Part shown: piece after piece, positions 34,984 through 43,478 of the stretch
How the letters are laid out: every line of letters starts with the position of its first letter
Position numbering within the stretch: the stretch's first letter is position 1
Assembly (NCBI RefSeq): GCF_039595935.1
Contig: NZ_JBCNKR010000006.1
Span: 2,266,001-2,330,000 of the forward strand
Direction of reading: 5' to 3'
DNA length: 64,000 nt
DNA from: Flavobacterium sp.
GTDB taxonomy: Bacteria; Bacteroidota; Bacteroidia; Flavobacteriales; Flavobacteriaceae
Notes under the pieces: model-generated
What the model saw: only the letters and a program-made list of their open reading frames with translations
The model's database searches: none
What the model was told of the DNA's origin: nothing
Translations under genes and position numbers: made by a program

Positions 34984-36489
34984 ATGAAAATGAAAAAATA
35001 TTTCTTTACAACCGTTATAACTCTTACTCTGTTTTCGACCTTGTGTATTTCTTGTTCGGATGAGTTTGTAGACCCTAAAGTAGAATATTCAATAGATTCT
35101 GAAAACTATTTTAATTCAAAAGCAGATTACGATCAGGCTTTAATTGCTGCTTACGATTTGCTTCAATCTTCATATGCAAATGTTATATTGGGAGAAATTG
35201 CTTCAGATAATACATTATGTGGAGGAGAAAGCCCAACGGATGTTATTGGATGGCAGCAAATTGACGATATGATCCATACGCCGACAAACAGCAATTTAAG
35301 AGACATCTGGAACTGGATGTTTGCAGGAGTTCAAAGAGCTAATTATATTCTTGAATTTAAGGATAAAACCGATTTTCCTGAAAAAACACAAGTTATTGCC
35401 GAGGCACGTTTTTTAAGAGCTTATTATCAGTTTGAATTAGTAAAATGGTTTGGCGGTATTCCGATGAAAGGTGATGCAAGATTTAAAATTGGAGACGAAA
35501 AAACAATACCACGTTCATCAGTTCAGGAAGTATATGCATCAATCGAAGCTGATTTAATTTTTGCTTCTGCTAATCTGGCGCCAAATGCTTCTCAAAAAGG
35601 CCGTGCAACAAAAAGTGCAGCTCAGGCTTTATTAGGAAAAGCCTATTTATATCAAAATAAATATACTCAGGCAGCCGCAGCATTAGAGTCTGTAATCACT
35701 TCAGGAAAATATTCTTTAGTAACAGATTATAATTCAATTTTTGAAATGGATGGAGAAAACGGACCAGAATCTATTTTTGAAGTGCAGTACACAGATGTTG
35801 AAGGAGCTGGATTTGGATGTTTACAATGTAGTGAAGGTAACGTAGCAGTTGGTTTCAGCGGTGTTAGAAACTTTTCAGGACCACTTTTCTCTTCAGGATT
35901 TAGTTTTAATGTACCAACTCAGGAAGCTGCAGATGCTTTTGAAGTGGGAGACAGACGTAAAGATGTTGCCATTTTAGACATCGCTGCTTTTGCTGCTGCA
36001 AATGCTAATTACGATGGAGGAAAAGGAGTTAGCTACGGAAAAGGAAATGAAGACACAGGTTTCTTCAACAGAAAATATCTTCCAAGAAAAAGAAGCTCAA
36101 ATGCTCAGGGAGATTTAAACTTAACAAATCCAAATAACTATAGAGCAATTCGTTATGCAGATGTTCTTTTGATGGCTGCTGAAGCTTATAACAGAGGCGG
36201 AATTGATGACGGAAAAGCAAGAACATACTTAAACCTTGTTAGACAGCGTGCATTTGGAGACAACAACCATAATATCACAGCTTCTGGAGCTGCTTTAACA
36301 GATTTTATCTGGGCAGAAAGAAGAGTAGAGCTTTTGGGAGAAGGACATCGTTTCTTTGATTTAGTAAGAACTGGTAAAGCTGTTGGAACAATTCCTGGAT
36401 TTACAGCAAATAAAAACGAATTATTCCCGCTTCCAATCGAAGAAATTCAATTCGCAAACGGAAACTGGCAGCAAAATCCTGGATATTAA
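34984..36489 (+). CDS. SusD/RagB-family glycan-binding lipoprotein
   Basis: 501 residues; lipoprotein signal with Cys24 (LCISC). The mature protein has the SusD fold: an N-terminal segment with YFNSKADYDQALIAAYDLLQ, then TPR-like helices, FLRAYYQFELVKWFGGIPM (a family signature) and the C-terminal block YADVLLMAAEAYNRGG and RRVELLGEGHRFFDLVRTGK, ending in ELFPLPIEEIQ and NPGY. It caps the SusC barrel and holds the glycan at the cell surface. It begins five bases after susC. Two cysteines in a GFGCLQC segment may form a loop disulfide. Confidence 0.95.
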   Translation: MKMKKYFFTTVITLTLFSTLCISCSDEFVDPKVEYSIDSENYFNSKADYDQALIAAYDLLQSSYANVILGEIASDNTLCGGESPTDVIGWQQIDDMIHTPTNSNLRDIWNWMFAGVQRANYILEFKDKTDFPEKTQVIAEARFLRAYYQFELVKWFGGIPMKGDARFKIGDEKTIPRSSVQEVYASIEADLIFASANLAPNASQKGRATKSAAQALLGKAYLYQNKYTQAAAALESVITSGKYSLVTDYNSIFEMDGENGPESIFEVQYTDVEGAGFGCLQCSEGNVAVGFSGVRNFSGPLFSSGFSFNVPTQEAADAFEVGDRRKDVAILDIAAFAAANANYDGGKGVSYGKGNEDTGFFNRKYLPRKRSSNAQGDLNLTNPNNYRAIRYADVLLMAAEAYNRGGIDDGKARTYLNLVRQRAFGDNNHNITASGAALTDFIWAERRVELLGEGHRFFDLVRTGKAVGTIPGFTANKNELFPLPIEEIQFANGNWQQNPGY

Positions 36490-36501
36490 AAAAATACTAT
36501 T

Positions 36502-38109
36502 ATGAAAAAATTACATTATATATTAAGTCTTGTCGTTTTAACGCTATTCTTTAGCTGTTCAAGCGACGACAGCAATATTGATTTGGATGGTGTTACCGCA
36601 CCAGCAGACATATCTGCTTTGACAACTGTAACTCAGGATAATTCAGGTAAAGTAACTTTTTTACCTAAAGGAGAAGGAGTAACACAATACAAAATAAACT
36701 TTGGAGACGGATCACCTGAATCTGATTATTTTCCTTCAGGCGGAACAGTTACACACGTTTATAAAGAAGGAACTTACCAAAGCAAAATTATTGCAATGGG
36801 GATCACAGGGAAAACTACAGAAGTAACGCAGCAAGTTGTAGTTTCGTTTAGAGCTCCTGAAAATTTAGTAGTAGTTATAACAAACGATTTATCAGTTTCT
36901 AAAAAAGTAACCGTAAAAGCAACTGCAGATTTTGCTTTGTTTTATGATGTGTATTTTGGAGAAGCAGGAAAACCAGACCCAATTTCGGCTAATAATGGCG
37001 AATCAGTTTCATATACGTATCAGGAAGCTGGAGTTTACACGATTCGTGTAGTTTCAAAAAGTGCTGCGATTAAAACAACTGAGCATACAGAACAGTTTGA
37101 AGCAAAACTGGTATTAAACCCAACAACTTCTGCACCAACGCCTCCAAACAGAGCAGCAGGAAACGTAATTTCTATTTACGGTTCTAAATACACAAATGTT
37201 GCCGGAACAAACTATTTCCCTGATTGGGGACAAGCAGGACAAGGAAGCAGCTGGACAGAATTTGATCTTAATGGAGACAAAATGTTGAATTATATCAAAT
37301 TAAGCTACCAGGGAATTGCTTTAGCAGATAATGTAACAGTTGACGTTTCTGGAATGGATTACATCCACATGGATGTTTGGACAGCAGATTTACAAAAAAT
37401 CGAGACATCATTAATCAGTAAAACAAATGGTGAAAAACCAGTTACAAGAGATCTTACAGCTAATCAATGGACAAGTATTGATATTCCAATCTCAGCATTT
37501 ACAAGTCAGGGATTAACAGTAGCCGATATTTTCCAATTGAAATTTGTTGGAACTCCTTGGGCTGGAGGAACTGTATTTATAGATAATATTTATTTCTATA
37601 AAGATGTTGAAACATTAAGTACTCCTGCGCCAACACCAAATGTAGCGGCAGCAAATGTTATTTCATTATTCAGCGATGCATATTCTAATATTCCAATTCA
37701 AACTTGGCGTACAGACTGGTCTGCAGCAACACTTGAAGAAACAGCAGTTGCAGGAAATGCAGTAAAAAAATATTCAGATTTAAATTTCGTAGGTATTGAG
37801 CCGGTTACAACAATTGATGCTACAGGAATGACGCATTTCCATGTAGATGTTTGGTCTTCGGATTATACAGAATTCAGAATTAAATTAGTTGATTTTGGAG
37901 CAAACGGAGTTTATAACGGAGGAGGAGATGATAAAGAGCACGAACTTAAGTTTACAGCTCCGGCACAAGGACAATGGGTAAGTTTAGATATTCCTTTAAG
38001 TGATTTTACAGGATTAACTACAAGAGCTCATATTGCGCAGCTTATTTATTCAGGAAACCCAAGCGGAAGTCATACCATTTACATTGACAACGTTTATTTC
38101 CATAAATAA
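36502..38109 (+). CDS. Surface glycan-binding lipoprotein with PKD-like domain and duplicated C-terminal module
   Basis: 535 residues; lipoprotein signal with Cys19 (FFSC), then SSDDS. A PKD-like beta-domain occupies about 40-120 (YKINFGDGSPESDYF, where GDG is the PKD signature), followed by another immunoglobulin-like domain. Two similar modules come next (about 215-370 and 385-533). Each starts NVISIYGSKYTN / NVISLFSDAYSN and ends IDNIYFYK / IDNVYFHK, with MDYIHMDVW / MTHFHVDVW in the centre. The duplicated modules look like carbohydrate-binding jelly-rolls. Position after susD and before GH16 makes this the SusE-like surface glycan-binding protein of the locus. Confidence 0.88.
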   Translation: MKKLHYILSLVVLTLFFSCSSDDSNIDLDGVTAPADISALTTVTQDNSGKVTFLPKGEGVTQYKINFGDGSPESDYFPSGGTVTHVYKEGTYQSKIIAMGITGKTTEVTQQVVVSFRAPENLVVVITNDLSVSKKVTVKATADFALFYDVYFGEAGKPDPISANNGESVSYTYQEAGVYTIRVVSKSAAIKTTEHTEQFEAKLVLNPTTSAPTPPNRAAGNVISIYGSKYTNVAGTNYFPDWGQAGQGSSWTEFDLNGDKMLNYIKLSYQGIALADNVTVDVSGMDYIHMDVWTADLQKIETSLISKTNGEKPVTRDLTANQWTSIDIPISAFTSQGLTVADIFQLKFVGTPWAGGTVFIDNIYFYKDVETLSTPAPTPNVAAANVISLFSDAYSNIPIQTWRTDWSAATLEETAVAGNAVKKYSDLNFVGIEPVTTIDATGMTHFHVDVWSSDYTEFRIKLVDFGANGVYNGGGDDKEHELKFTAPAQGQWVSLDIPLSDFTGLTTRAHIAQLIYSGNPSGSHTIYIDNVYFHK

Positions 38110-38165
38110 GAGCAAATCTTATCAACGAAATTAAAATGAGTTTACATTTTATAAAAAATAACAAA

Positions 38166-39824
38166 ATGAAAAAATATAATAAATACTTCGTATTACTTTT
38201 TGCTCTGCTGTTAGCAATAAGTTGTCAAAAAGACGATTATTCTTTTGGCGATTTAACGGCTCCTTCAAACATTCAGGTTACAGCTGAGATTGTAGGTAAA
38301 ACTGCCGATGATCCAAACGGAGACGGATCAGGAACTGTAAAATTTACTTCAAAAGCAGATGGTGCAGTTTCCTATAAATATGTTTTTAGCGACGGAACTT
38401 CAGAGACTTCACCAAGCGGAATTTTCACAAAACGTTTCACAAAAACGGGTGTAAATACCTATACAGTTACTGTAATTGCAAACGGTAGGGGTGGTGTAGC
38501 ATCAAACACAACAGTAGATGTTACTGTATTAAGTAACTTTAGCGACGACGAAGCAGTTCAGTTCTTAACCGCTGGTACCTCTAAAAAATGGTATTGGTCA
38601 GCTTCAGAAGCAGGACACTTAGGAGTTGGTCAAAACGATGGAGATGCAACTAAAAACTACTATGCAAACTACTATCAGGCAGGACCATTTGAAAAAGCGG
38701 GTTCACCAGCAAGCAGCTGTTTATATGAAAACGAGTTGACTTTCTCTTTAGTTGACGGACAATTGAAATATGAATTAGACAATGGCGGATCAACATTCTT
38801 TAATGCTGCATTTACAAGTGTAGCAGGAGGAAGTGGACCAGATGATGCTTGTTTATCTTATAACGCAAGCGGAGTTAAAAACGTTTCATTAAGCCCATCA
38901 GAATCTGTTGTGACTAAAAACCCTAACCATGCAACACAAACAAGAGGAACTATGTTGAATTTCTCTGATGGTGGATTTATGGGGTACTATATTGGCCAAA
39001 GTTCTTACGAGATCTTATCTATCACAGCCAACAGAATGGTAGTAAGAGCTGTAATGGGAGGAAATCCTGCATTAGCCTGGTATCATATTTTTACCACTAC
39101 AAAGCCAACTCAAAATCCAACAACAGATTATACAAATCTGGTTTGGTCAGATGAGTTCAATACAGATGGAGCTCCTGATGCAACAAAATGGAATTATGAT
39201 TTAGGAAGAGGCGATAACGGCTGGGGAAATAATGAAAAACAAAATTATACCAACTCAGCTTCAAACATCAAAGTAGAAGGCGGAAACTTAGTAATTACAG
39301 CTAAAAAAGAAGCTTCTGGAGGAGCTGATTACTCTTCTGCAAGATTAAAATCAGATGCTAAATTTGCTTTCACTTACGGAAAAGTTGAGGTTCGTGCTAA
39401 ACTTCCTGCTGGTGCGGGAACATGGCCGGCGATTTGGATGTTAGGACAAAATTATGCGACCAAACCTTGGCCGGCTTGTGGGGAAATAGATATTATGGAA
39501 CACGTGGGCAACAACCAAAACGTAATACTTAGTACACTTCATTACCCTGGACATTCAGGCGGAAACGGAAATACAGCATCAAAAACATATGCCAATGTTT
39601 CAACAGAATTCCATGTTTATAAATTAATATGGAGCCCTACATCAGTAAAAACGTATGTAGACGACGATTTACTTCATTCTGTAGCAAACGATGGTTCTTT
39701 ACCTTTTAACAGCGACTTTTTCATGATTTTAAATGTAGCAATGGGAGGTAATTTAGGCGGAAATATTGACAGTGCATTTACGCAGGCATCTATGCAGATT
39801 GACTACGTGAGAATCTATCAATAG
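38166..39824 (+). CDS. PKD-domain GH16 endo-beta-1,3-glucanase (laminarinase-like), lipoprotein
   Basis: 552 residues from the ATG at 38166, which gives a lipoprotein signal with Cys20 (LAISC); the upstream in-frame ATG adds a polar leader. A PKD-like domain (about 40-120, KYVFSDGTSETSP) comes first, then a middle beta-domain of unknown type (about 130-315), then the GH16 domain from TNLVWSDEFN to the C-terminus. The catalytic signature ExDxxE is E440-D442-E445 in CGEIDIMEHVG, preceded by AGTWPAIWMLG. This is the beta-bulge type of GH16 seen in laminarinases and related beta-1,3-glucanases. As a surface lipoprotein it would make the first cuts in the glucan. Confidence 0.92.
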   Translation: MKKYNKYFVLLFALLLAISCQKDDYSFGDLTAPSNIQVTAEIVGKTADDPNGDGSGTVKFTSKADGAVSYKYVFSDGTSETSPSGIFTKRFTKTGVNTYTVTVIANGRGGVASNTTVDVTVLSNFSDDEAVQFLTAGTSKKWYWSASEAGHLGVGQNDGDATKNYYANYYQAGPFEKAGSPASSCLYENELTFSLVDGQLKYELDNGGSTFFNAAFTSVAGGSGPDDACLSYNASGVKNVSLSPSESVVTKNPNHATQTRGTMLNFSDGGFMGYYIGQSSYEILSITANRMVVRAVMGGNPALAWYHIFTTTKPTQNPTTDYTNLVWSDEFNTDGAPDATKWNYDLGRGDNGWGNNEKQNYTNSASNIKVEGGNLVITAKKEASGGADYSSARLKSDAKFAFTYGKVEVRAKLPAGAGTWPAIWMLGQNYATKPWPACGEIDIMEHVGNNQNVILSTLHYPGHSGGNGNTASKTYANVSTEFHVYKLIWSPTSVKTYVDDDLLHSVANDGSLPFNSDFFMILNVAMGGNLGGNIDSAFTQASMQIDYVRIYQ

Positions 39825-39852
39825 AATTGGAGTTAATTAATTAGTAATTTTG

Positions 39853-39885
39853 AGAAGGTCAGTTTCGGCTGGCCTTCTTATTTTA
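39853..39885 (+). terminator. Hairpin between the two GH16 genes
   Basis: The stem AGAAGGTCAG / CTGGCCTTCT (one G-U pair) around TTTCGG is followed by TATTTTAAAA. The T run is weak, so it may be an attenuator that lowers expression of the second GH16 gene. Confidence 0.6.
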
Positions 39886-39895
39886 AAATAAGATT

Positions 39896-40654
39896 ATGAA
39901 AAAAATAATTTTACTATTGTTAATCAGCGGTTTTTCGCATGCGCAGGAAGTAAAAAGAAAATTAGTCTGGGAAGAAGATTTTAATAAGAAAAACATAAAC
40001 GAAAAAGTCTGGAATTTCGAACTTGGTGACGGATGTCCAAACCTTTGCGGATACGGAAATAATGAAAGACAGATTTATACCAAAACCAATCACGAGATTA
40101 AAGATGGAAATCTGATTATCGAAGCCAGAAAAGAAGGAACTAAATATACTTCGACAAAAATTACCACAAAAGGCAAAAAAGAATTTAAATACGGCCGCAT
40201 CGAAGCCAGAGCAAAACTCCCAATTGGTCACGGATTATGGCCGGCATTCTGGATGCTGGGTGCTAATATAGATGAAGTAAAATGGCCAAAAACAGGAGAA
40301 ATTGATATTTTAGAATATATCGGAAGAGATCCTCACATGGTTTATACAACGCTTCATACGCAAGACAGTCACGGAAATACAATTAATACAAAGCGAACAG
40401 AATTTCCAAATATTGAAGAAGGATATCATGTATATGCAATTGAATGGAATAAAGAAAAGATTGACTTTTTTGTAGATCAAACATTGGTTTATACGTTCAA
40501 CCCGCCAGTAAAAAATGAAGATACATGGCCTTTTGATAAGCCATTTTATATCATAGTAAATTTAGCTATTGGAGGTAATTTTGGAGGTCCTGAAGTAGAT
40601 GATTCAGTTTTTCCTCAAAAATATTACGTTGATTACGTAAGAGTTTACCAATAA
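39896..40654 (+). CDS. Secreted GH16 beta-glucanase
   Basis: 252 residues, essentially one GH16 domain after a signal peptide (to FSHAQ) without lipobox, so it is periplasmic or released. The catalytic residues are E135, D137 and E140 in TGEIDILEYIGRD. Flanking motifs GYGNNERQIYT, GRIEARAKLPIGHGLWPAFWMLG and IVNLAIGGNFGG are typical of laminarinase-type GH16. Two cysteines in GDGCPNLCGYG may form a local disulfide. It closes the beta-glucan utilization locus and probably degrades imported oligosaccharides in the periplasm. A hairpin separates it from the preceding GH16 gene, so its level may differ. Confidence 0.93.
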   Translation: MKKIILLLLISGFSHAQEVKRKLVWEEDFNKKNINEKVWNFELGDGCPNLCGYGNNERQIYTKTNHEIKDGNLIIEARKEGTKYTSTKITTKGKKEFKYGRIEARAKLPIGHGLWPAFWMLGANIDEVKWPKTGEIDILEYIGRDPHMVYTTLHTQDSHGNTINTKRTEFPNIEEGYHVYAIEWNKEKIDFFVDQTLVYTFNPPVKNEDTWPFDKPFYIIVNLAIGGNFGGPEVDDSVFPQKYYVDYVRVYQ

Positions 40655-40976
40655 AAATAAATAGTTTGAGTTTTTGTAGTCAGAACAGTTTGTGAATAAC
40701 TTAAATATTTAGTTATGAGTTATTTGCAACTGTTTTTGAAATAATAAAAACAGAAATCAGTTTCCGTTTTTTTTAACGTTTTTGGTCGAAAAAAAACTTT
40801 ACAACAAAAAAAAAGACATTTTATTGTTAATTATTATTCTTTTTGTTTGCTTTTTAAAATAAATATTTGTTAAATTTGGTCACAATATTAACATAACTAA
40901 AAAAAGATCCGCCTATTACATAAAATTACTTTTTAGAAAAATTACTCCAAATTATTAAAACTAAAAAAGTAGTATT
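40655..40976. other. 322-base gap between the glucan locus and the sigma factor gene
   Basis: Very AT-rich. It holds the sigma factor promoter (40847-40878) and a poly-A region near 40790-40815. A weak dyad around AACTTAAATATTTAGTTATGAGTT (split by several mismatches) is the only other structure seen. No RNA gene seen. Confidence 0.5.
40847..40878 (+). promoter_or_regulatory. Promoter of the ECF sigma factor gene
   Basis: TTG at 40847-40849, 21 bases, then TAAATTTG at 40871-40878, a full match to the Flavobacterium TTG/TAnnTTTG consensus. The leader to the ATG at 40977 is about 90 bases, long enough for regulation. Confidence 0.7.
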
Positions 40977-41561
40977 ATGGCTGATCTGCAAACTCCAGAC
41001 GCTCTATTAGTAAAAAATTATGTTGACGGCAATGAAGCTGCCCTGGCAACATTAATTAAAAGGCACGAATCTAAGATATATGGTTTTATATATTCTAAGA
41101 TAGCTGATAGAGATATTTCAAATGATATTTTTCAGGATACTTTTATTAAAGTAATCAAAACTTTAAAAAGCAATTCTTATAACGAAGAAGGCAAATTCCT
41201 GCCTTGGGTTATGCGTATTTCTCATAATTTAATTGTAGATCACTTTCGCAAAACCAAAAAAATGCCAATGTACAGAGAAACCGAAGAGTTTTCAATTTTT
41301 TCAATCATGTCTGATGATTCATTAAATATTGAAGGCAGAATGATTGTAGATCAGGTAGAAATGGATTTAAAAAGGTTAATCGAAGAACTTCCGGATGACC
41401 AGAAAGAAGTATTGGTAATGAGAATGTATCAGGATATGAGTTTCAAAGAAATTTCAGAATTAACTGATGTAAGTATCAATACAGCATTGGGTAGAATGCG
41501 TTATGCTTTGATGAATTTGAGAAAAATTATTGATAAACATCAAATTATTTTAACCAACTAA
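40977..41561 (+). CDS. ECF-type RNA polymerase sigma-70 factor
   Basis: 194 residues. Region 2 spans about 10-80, with IYGFIYSKIADRDISNDIFQDTFIKVIK and the -10-binding segment PWVMRISHNLIVDHFRKTK. Region 4 (about 125-185) has LPDDQKEVLVMRMYQDMSFKEISELTDVS, a helix-turn-helix that reads the -35. Size and layout fit an ECF sigma factor. No anti-sigma gene with a FecR or zinc-binding motif follows; the next gene is a 47-residue protein. It has its own promoter and a long leader. Regulon unknown. Close relatives are widely kept in Flavobacteriia, suggesting a general rather than substrate-specific role (inference). Confidence 0.93.
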   Translation: MADLQTPDALLVKNYVDGNEAALATLIKRHESKIYGFIYSKIADRDISNDIFQDTFIKVIKTLKSNSYNEEGKFLPWVMRISHNLIVDHFRKTKKMPMYRETEEFSIFSIMSDDSLNIEGRMIVDQVEMDLKRLIEELPDDQKEVLVMRMYQDMSFKEISELTDVSINTALGRMRYALMNLRKIIDKHQIILTN

Positions 41562-41611
41562 TACTAATTTGAAAATTAGTCCGTTATACTTGTATAAAAC
41601 ATTTACACAGT

Positions 41612-41755
41612 ATGGCGAAAATTTACTCAAAAAAAGCATTAGCTTCTAAAGATTTAAAACCAAAAAAAGAAGTCATTTCTTTTTTGCTAAATTATTCACA
41701 AGCTCTAACAGTTGTGAAAATCGAAGATAAAAATTTTGAGATTATAGCTAATTAA
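41612..41755 (+). CDS. 47-residue basic protein downstream of the sigma factor
   Basis: A short frame from an ATG at 41612 to a TAA at 41755, 50 bases after the sigma factor stop. The N-terminal half is basic (KIYSKKALASKDLKPKKE); the second half is hydrophobic then acidic (ISFLLNYSQALTVVKIEDKNFEIIAN). The codon choice and amino-acid pattern look like real coding sequence, and a strong terminator follows. It is too short for family recognition. It may be part of the sigma factor transcript. Confidence 0.55.
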   Translation: MAKIYSKKALASKDLKPKKEVISFLLNYSQALTVVKIEDKNFEIIAN

Positions 41756-41821
41756 GCAGCCCGCCTGAAAGGTCGGATGTTTATTTCGAAAGAAAAACCA
41801 AATGGTCGTTTTGGTTAAAAG

Positions 41822-41861
41822 CTCACTAGTTGTATACGCATACAGGTAGTGAGTTTTTTTT
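41822..41861 (+). terminator. Strong terminator after the sigma factor/small protein unit
   Basis: CTCACTA (41822-41828) pairs with TAGTGAG (41847-41853), enclosing a GTAT/ATAC inner stem, and eight T follow. Confidence 0.85.
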
Positions 41862-42371
41862 ATGCTTTTAATTTTCTTTGTAAAAAGTTGTACTAAAAAC
41901 ATTTGGTATCTCTCTCATAAACTTTTTGTTTACCTGAAATTGACCTGAAAATTATATTTAGGTAAAATTTGTTTTTTGTTAAAATTTAATATTTTTATGA
42001 AAAACATTTCTTTATTCGATAATAAATTTTATTTTAGTTAAAAAATAATTACTATTTAATTAAAAATGAAGAATTTTTCGTATTAAAACAACTAATTAAA
42101 AGAAGTTTAGATAAATAATAAAAAAATAATGTCCCACCAATAACCAGAAATTTATGAAGAAAAACTACACTGCTTTATTTCGTTTTGATTGTAAGGTTTC
42201 TTAATCCTTTTCTAAGAAACCAAATTATAGGAAATTGAATCTAAGGATATATGGCAATTTTTCTCTGATTTTAATTTTCTCTTTCGCAAGTTGAAAAATG
42301 TCTAATTCATCATTGTGAAAAAATCACCAAAAAACCAAAAATCTATTATAACAATCAAATCTAACCGAAAT
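41862..42371. other. 510-base gap before the TPR gene
   Basis: An AT-rich gap containing a decayed gene start (42154-42294, described separately) and no convincing promoter motif. An in-frame GTG at 42315 upstream of the TPR gene was not taken as its start because the signal peptide begins at 42372. No RNA gene seen. Confidence 0.5.
42154..42294 (+). pseudogene. Possible relic of the N-terminus of a secreted protein
   Basis: One reading frame starts at ATG 42154 with MKKNYTALFRFDCKVS, meets TAA at 42202, and continues in the same frame with SFSKKPNYRKLNLRIYG and then a signal-like hydrophobic stretch, NFSLILIFSFAS, before TGA at 42292. The combined pattern (MKKNYT start, basic stretch, hydrophobic core) resembles the long signal peptides of large secreted Flavobacterium proteins. 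The in-frame stop and the lack of a following domain suggest a decayed start. A chance pattern in AT-rich DNA cannot be excluded. Confidence 0.35.
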
Positions 42372-43436
42372 ATGAAAAAGAACCTAAAGATGTTACTATT
42401 TCTATTATTGATAAATGTTGCAGCATTTGCTCAAAAAGATCAAATAAAAGAAGCACAGGCTTTGTATGATAAAGGAAAAACCGAAGATGCATTGGCAGTT
42501 TTAAAAAAAATAGAATATTTAATAGTAAATGCTTCAGATACAGATAAATCTGATTTCTTTTATTTAAAAGGAAATGTATGCAAAGACTTAGCCGCTAAAA
42601 ACATTGATGCTGTAAATAATTTTGCTCAGGCGTCGAGTGCGTTTCAGGATATTCTTTTATATGAAAATGATTCGCGTAATTATAAGTATGCCTTTAAAGC
42701 AAACTTAGCATTAAAAGCCATGAAATCTACACTTGTAGATGGAGCTTTTAAAGATTACAAAGCCGGAAACTACAAAGAAAGTGCAGGAAAAAGTTACGAA
42801 GTATATTTAATTGACAGAAAAGATACCTTAAACCTGCTGAATGCAGCCGGAGCATCTTTAACAGGAAAAGATTATGTTTCTGCTATAAAATATTACGAAG
42901 AACTTAGAAAAATAAACTACACCGGAAAAGGAACTATTTATTACGCAACAAACAAAAAAACGAAAGAAGAAGAAGCTTTTATTTCTATGAGTGCCAGAGA
43001 ATCAAATATTCAGGCTGGATTATATGAAAAACCAAGGAATGTTTCTCCGCCGTCTAAAAAAGAAGAAGTTTTGATTTCTTTAGCCTATTCTTATCTGGAA
43101 AGAAACGACTACGCAAATGCGTCAAAATATTACGAAACGGATTTACAGTTAAATCCAAAATGTATGGATTGCTACATTAATCTTACTTACGTAAAAATGC
43201 AGCTTAAAAAAGAATTGGTAAACCAGATGGATCAGCTTGGAAATACTCCGAAAGAACAAAAAGAGTACGAAAAACTGAATGCTCAAAAAGACGAAATTGT
43301 TAGAAGTGCTATTCCGTACCTGCAAAAAGCGCTGACGATTGAGCCTAAAAACGAAGACGTAATAAAGTCTCTTTTAGGAGTTTACCGAGCGCTTGATATG
43401 ACAAATGAATATAATGCCTTAAAAAACGGCATGTAA
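42372..43436 (+). CDS. Secreted TPR-repeat protein
   Basis: 355 residues from the ATG at 42372, with a signal peptide ending NVAAFAQ; a GTG start 19 codons upstream gives a longer polar leader and is less likely. The mature protein is helical with several tetratricopeptide-like repeats: QIKEAQALYDKGKTEDALAVL near the start, SAIKYYEELRKINY in the middle and YANASKYYETDLQLNPKCMDCYINLTYVKM further on. There is a CMDC pair. Likely periplasmic and acting as a protein-protein scaffold. No partner is evident nearby. Confidence 0.85.
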   Translation: MKKNLKMLLFLLLINVAAFAQKDQIKEAQALYDKGKTEDALAVLKKIEYLIVNASDTDKSDFFYLKGNVCKDLAAKNIDAVNNFAQASSAFQDILLYENDSRNYKYAFKANLALKAMKSTLVDGAFKDYKAGNYKESAGKSYEVYLIDRKDTLNLLNAAGASLTGKDYVSAIKYYEELRKINYTGKGTIYYATNKKTKEEEAFISMSARESNIQAGLYEKPRNVSPPSKKEEVLISLAYSYLERNDYANASKYYETDLQLNPKCMDCYINLTYVKMQLKKELVNQMDQLGNTPKEQKEYEKLNAQKDEIVRSAIPYLQKALTIEPKNEDVIKSLLGVYRALDMTNEYNALKNGM

Positions 43437-43443
43437 AATAAAT

Positions 43444-43478
43444 AAGAAGCTGCTAAACTTTCTTTTTAGCAGCTTCTT
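43444..43478. terminator. Bidirectional terminator overlapping the end of nth
   Basis: AAGAAGCTGCTAAA (43444-43457) pairs perfectly with TTTAGCAGCTTCTT (43465-43478). The TPR gene ends at 43436, and the nth stop codon and last codons (43453-43478) are inside the hairpin. Confidence 0.85.
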
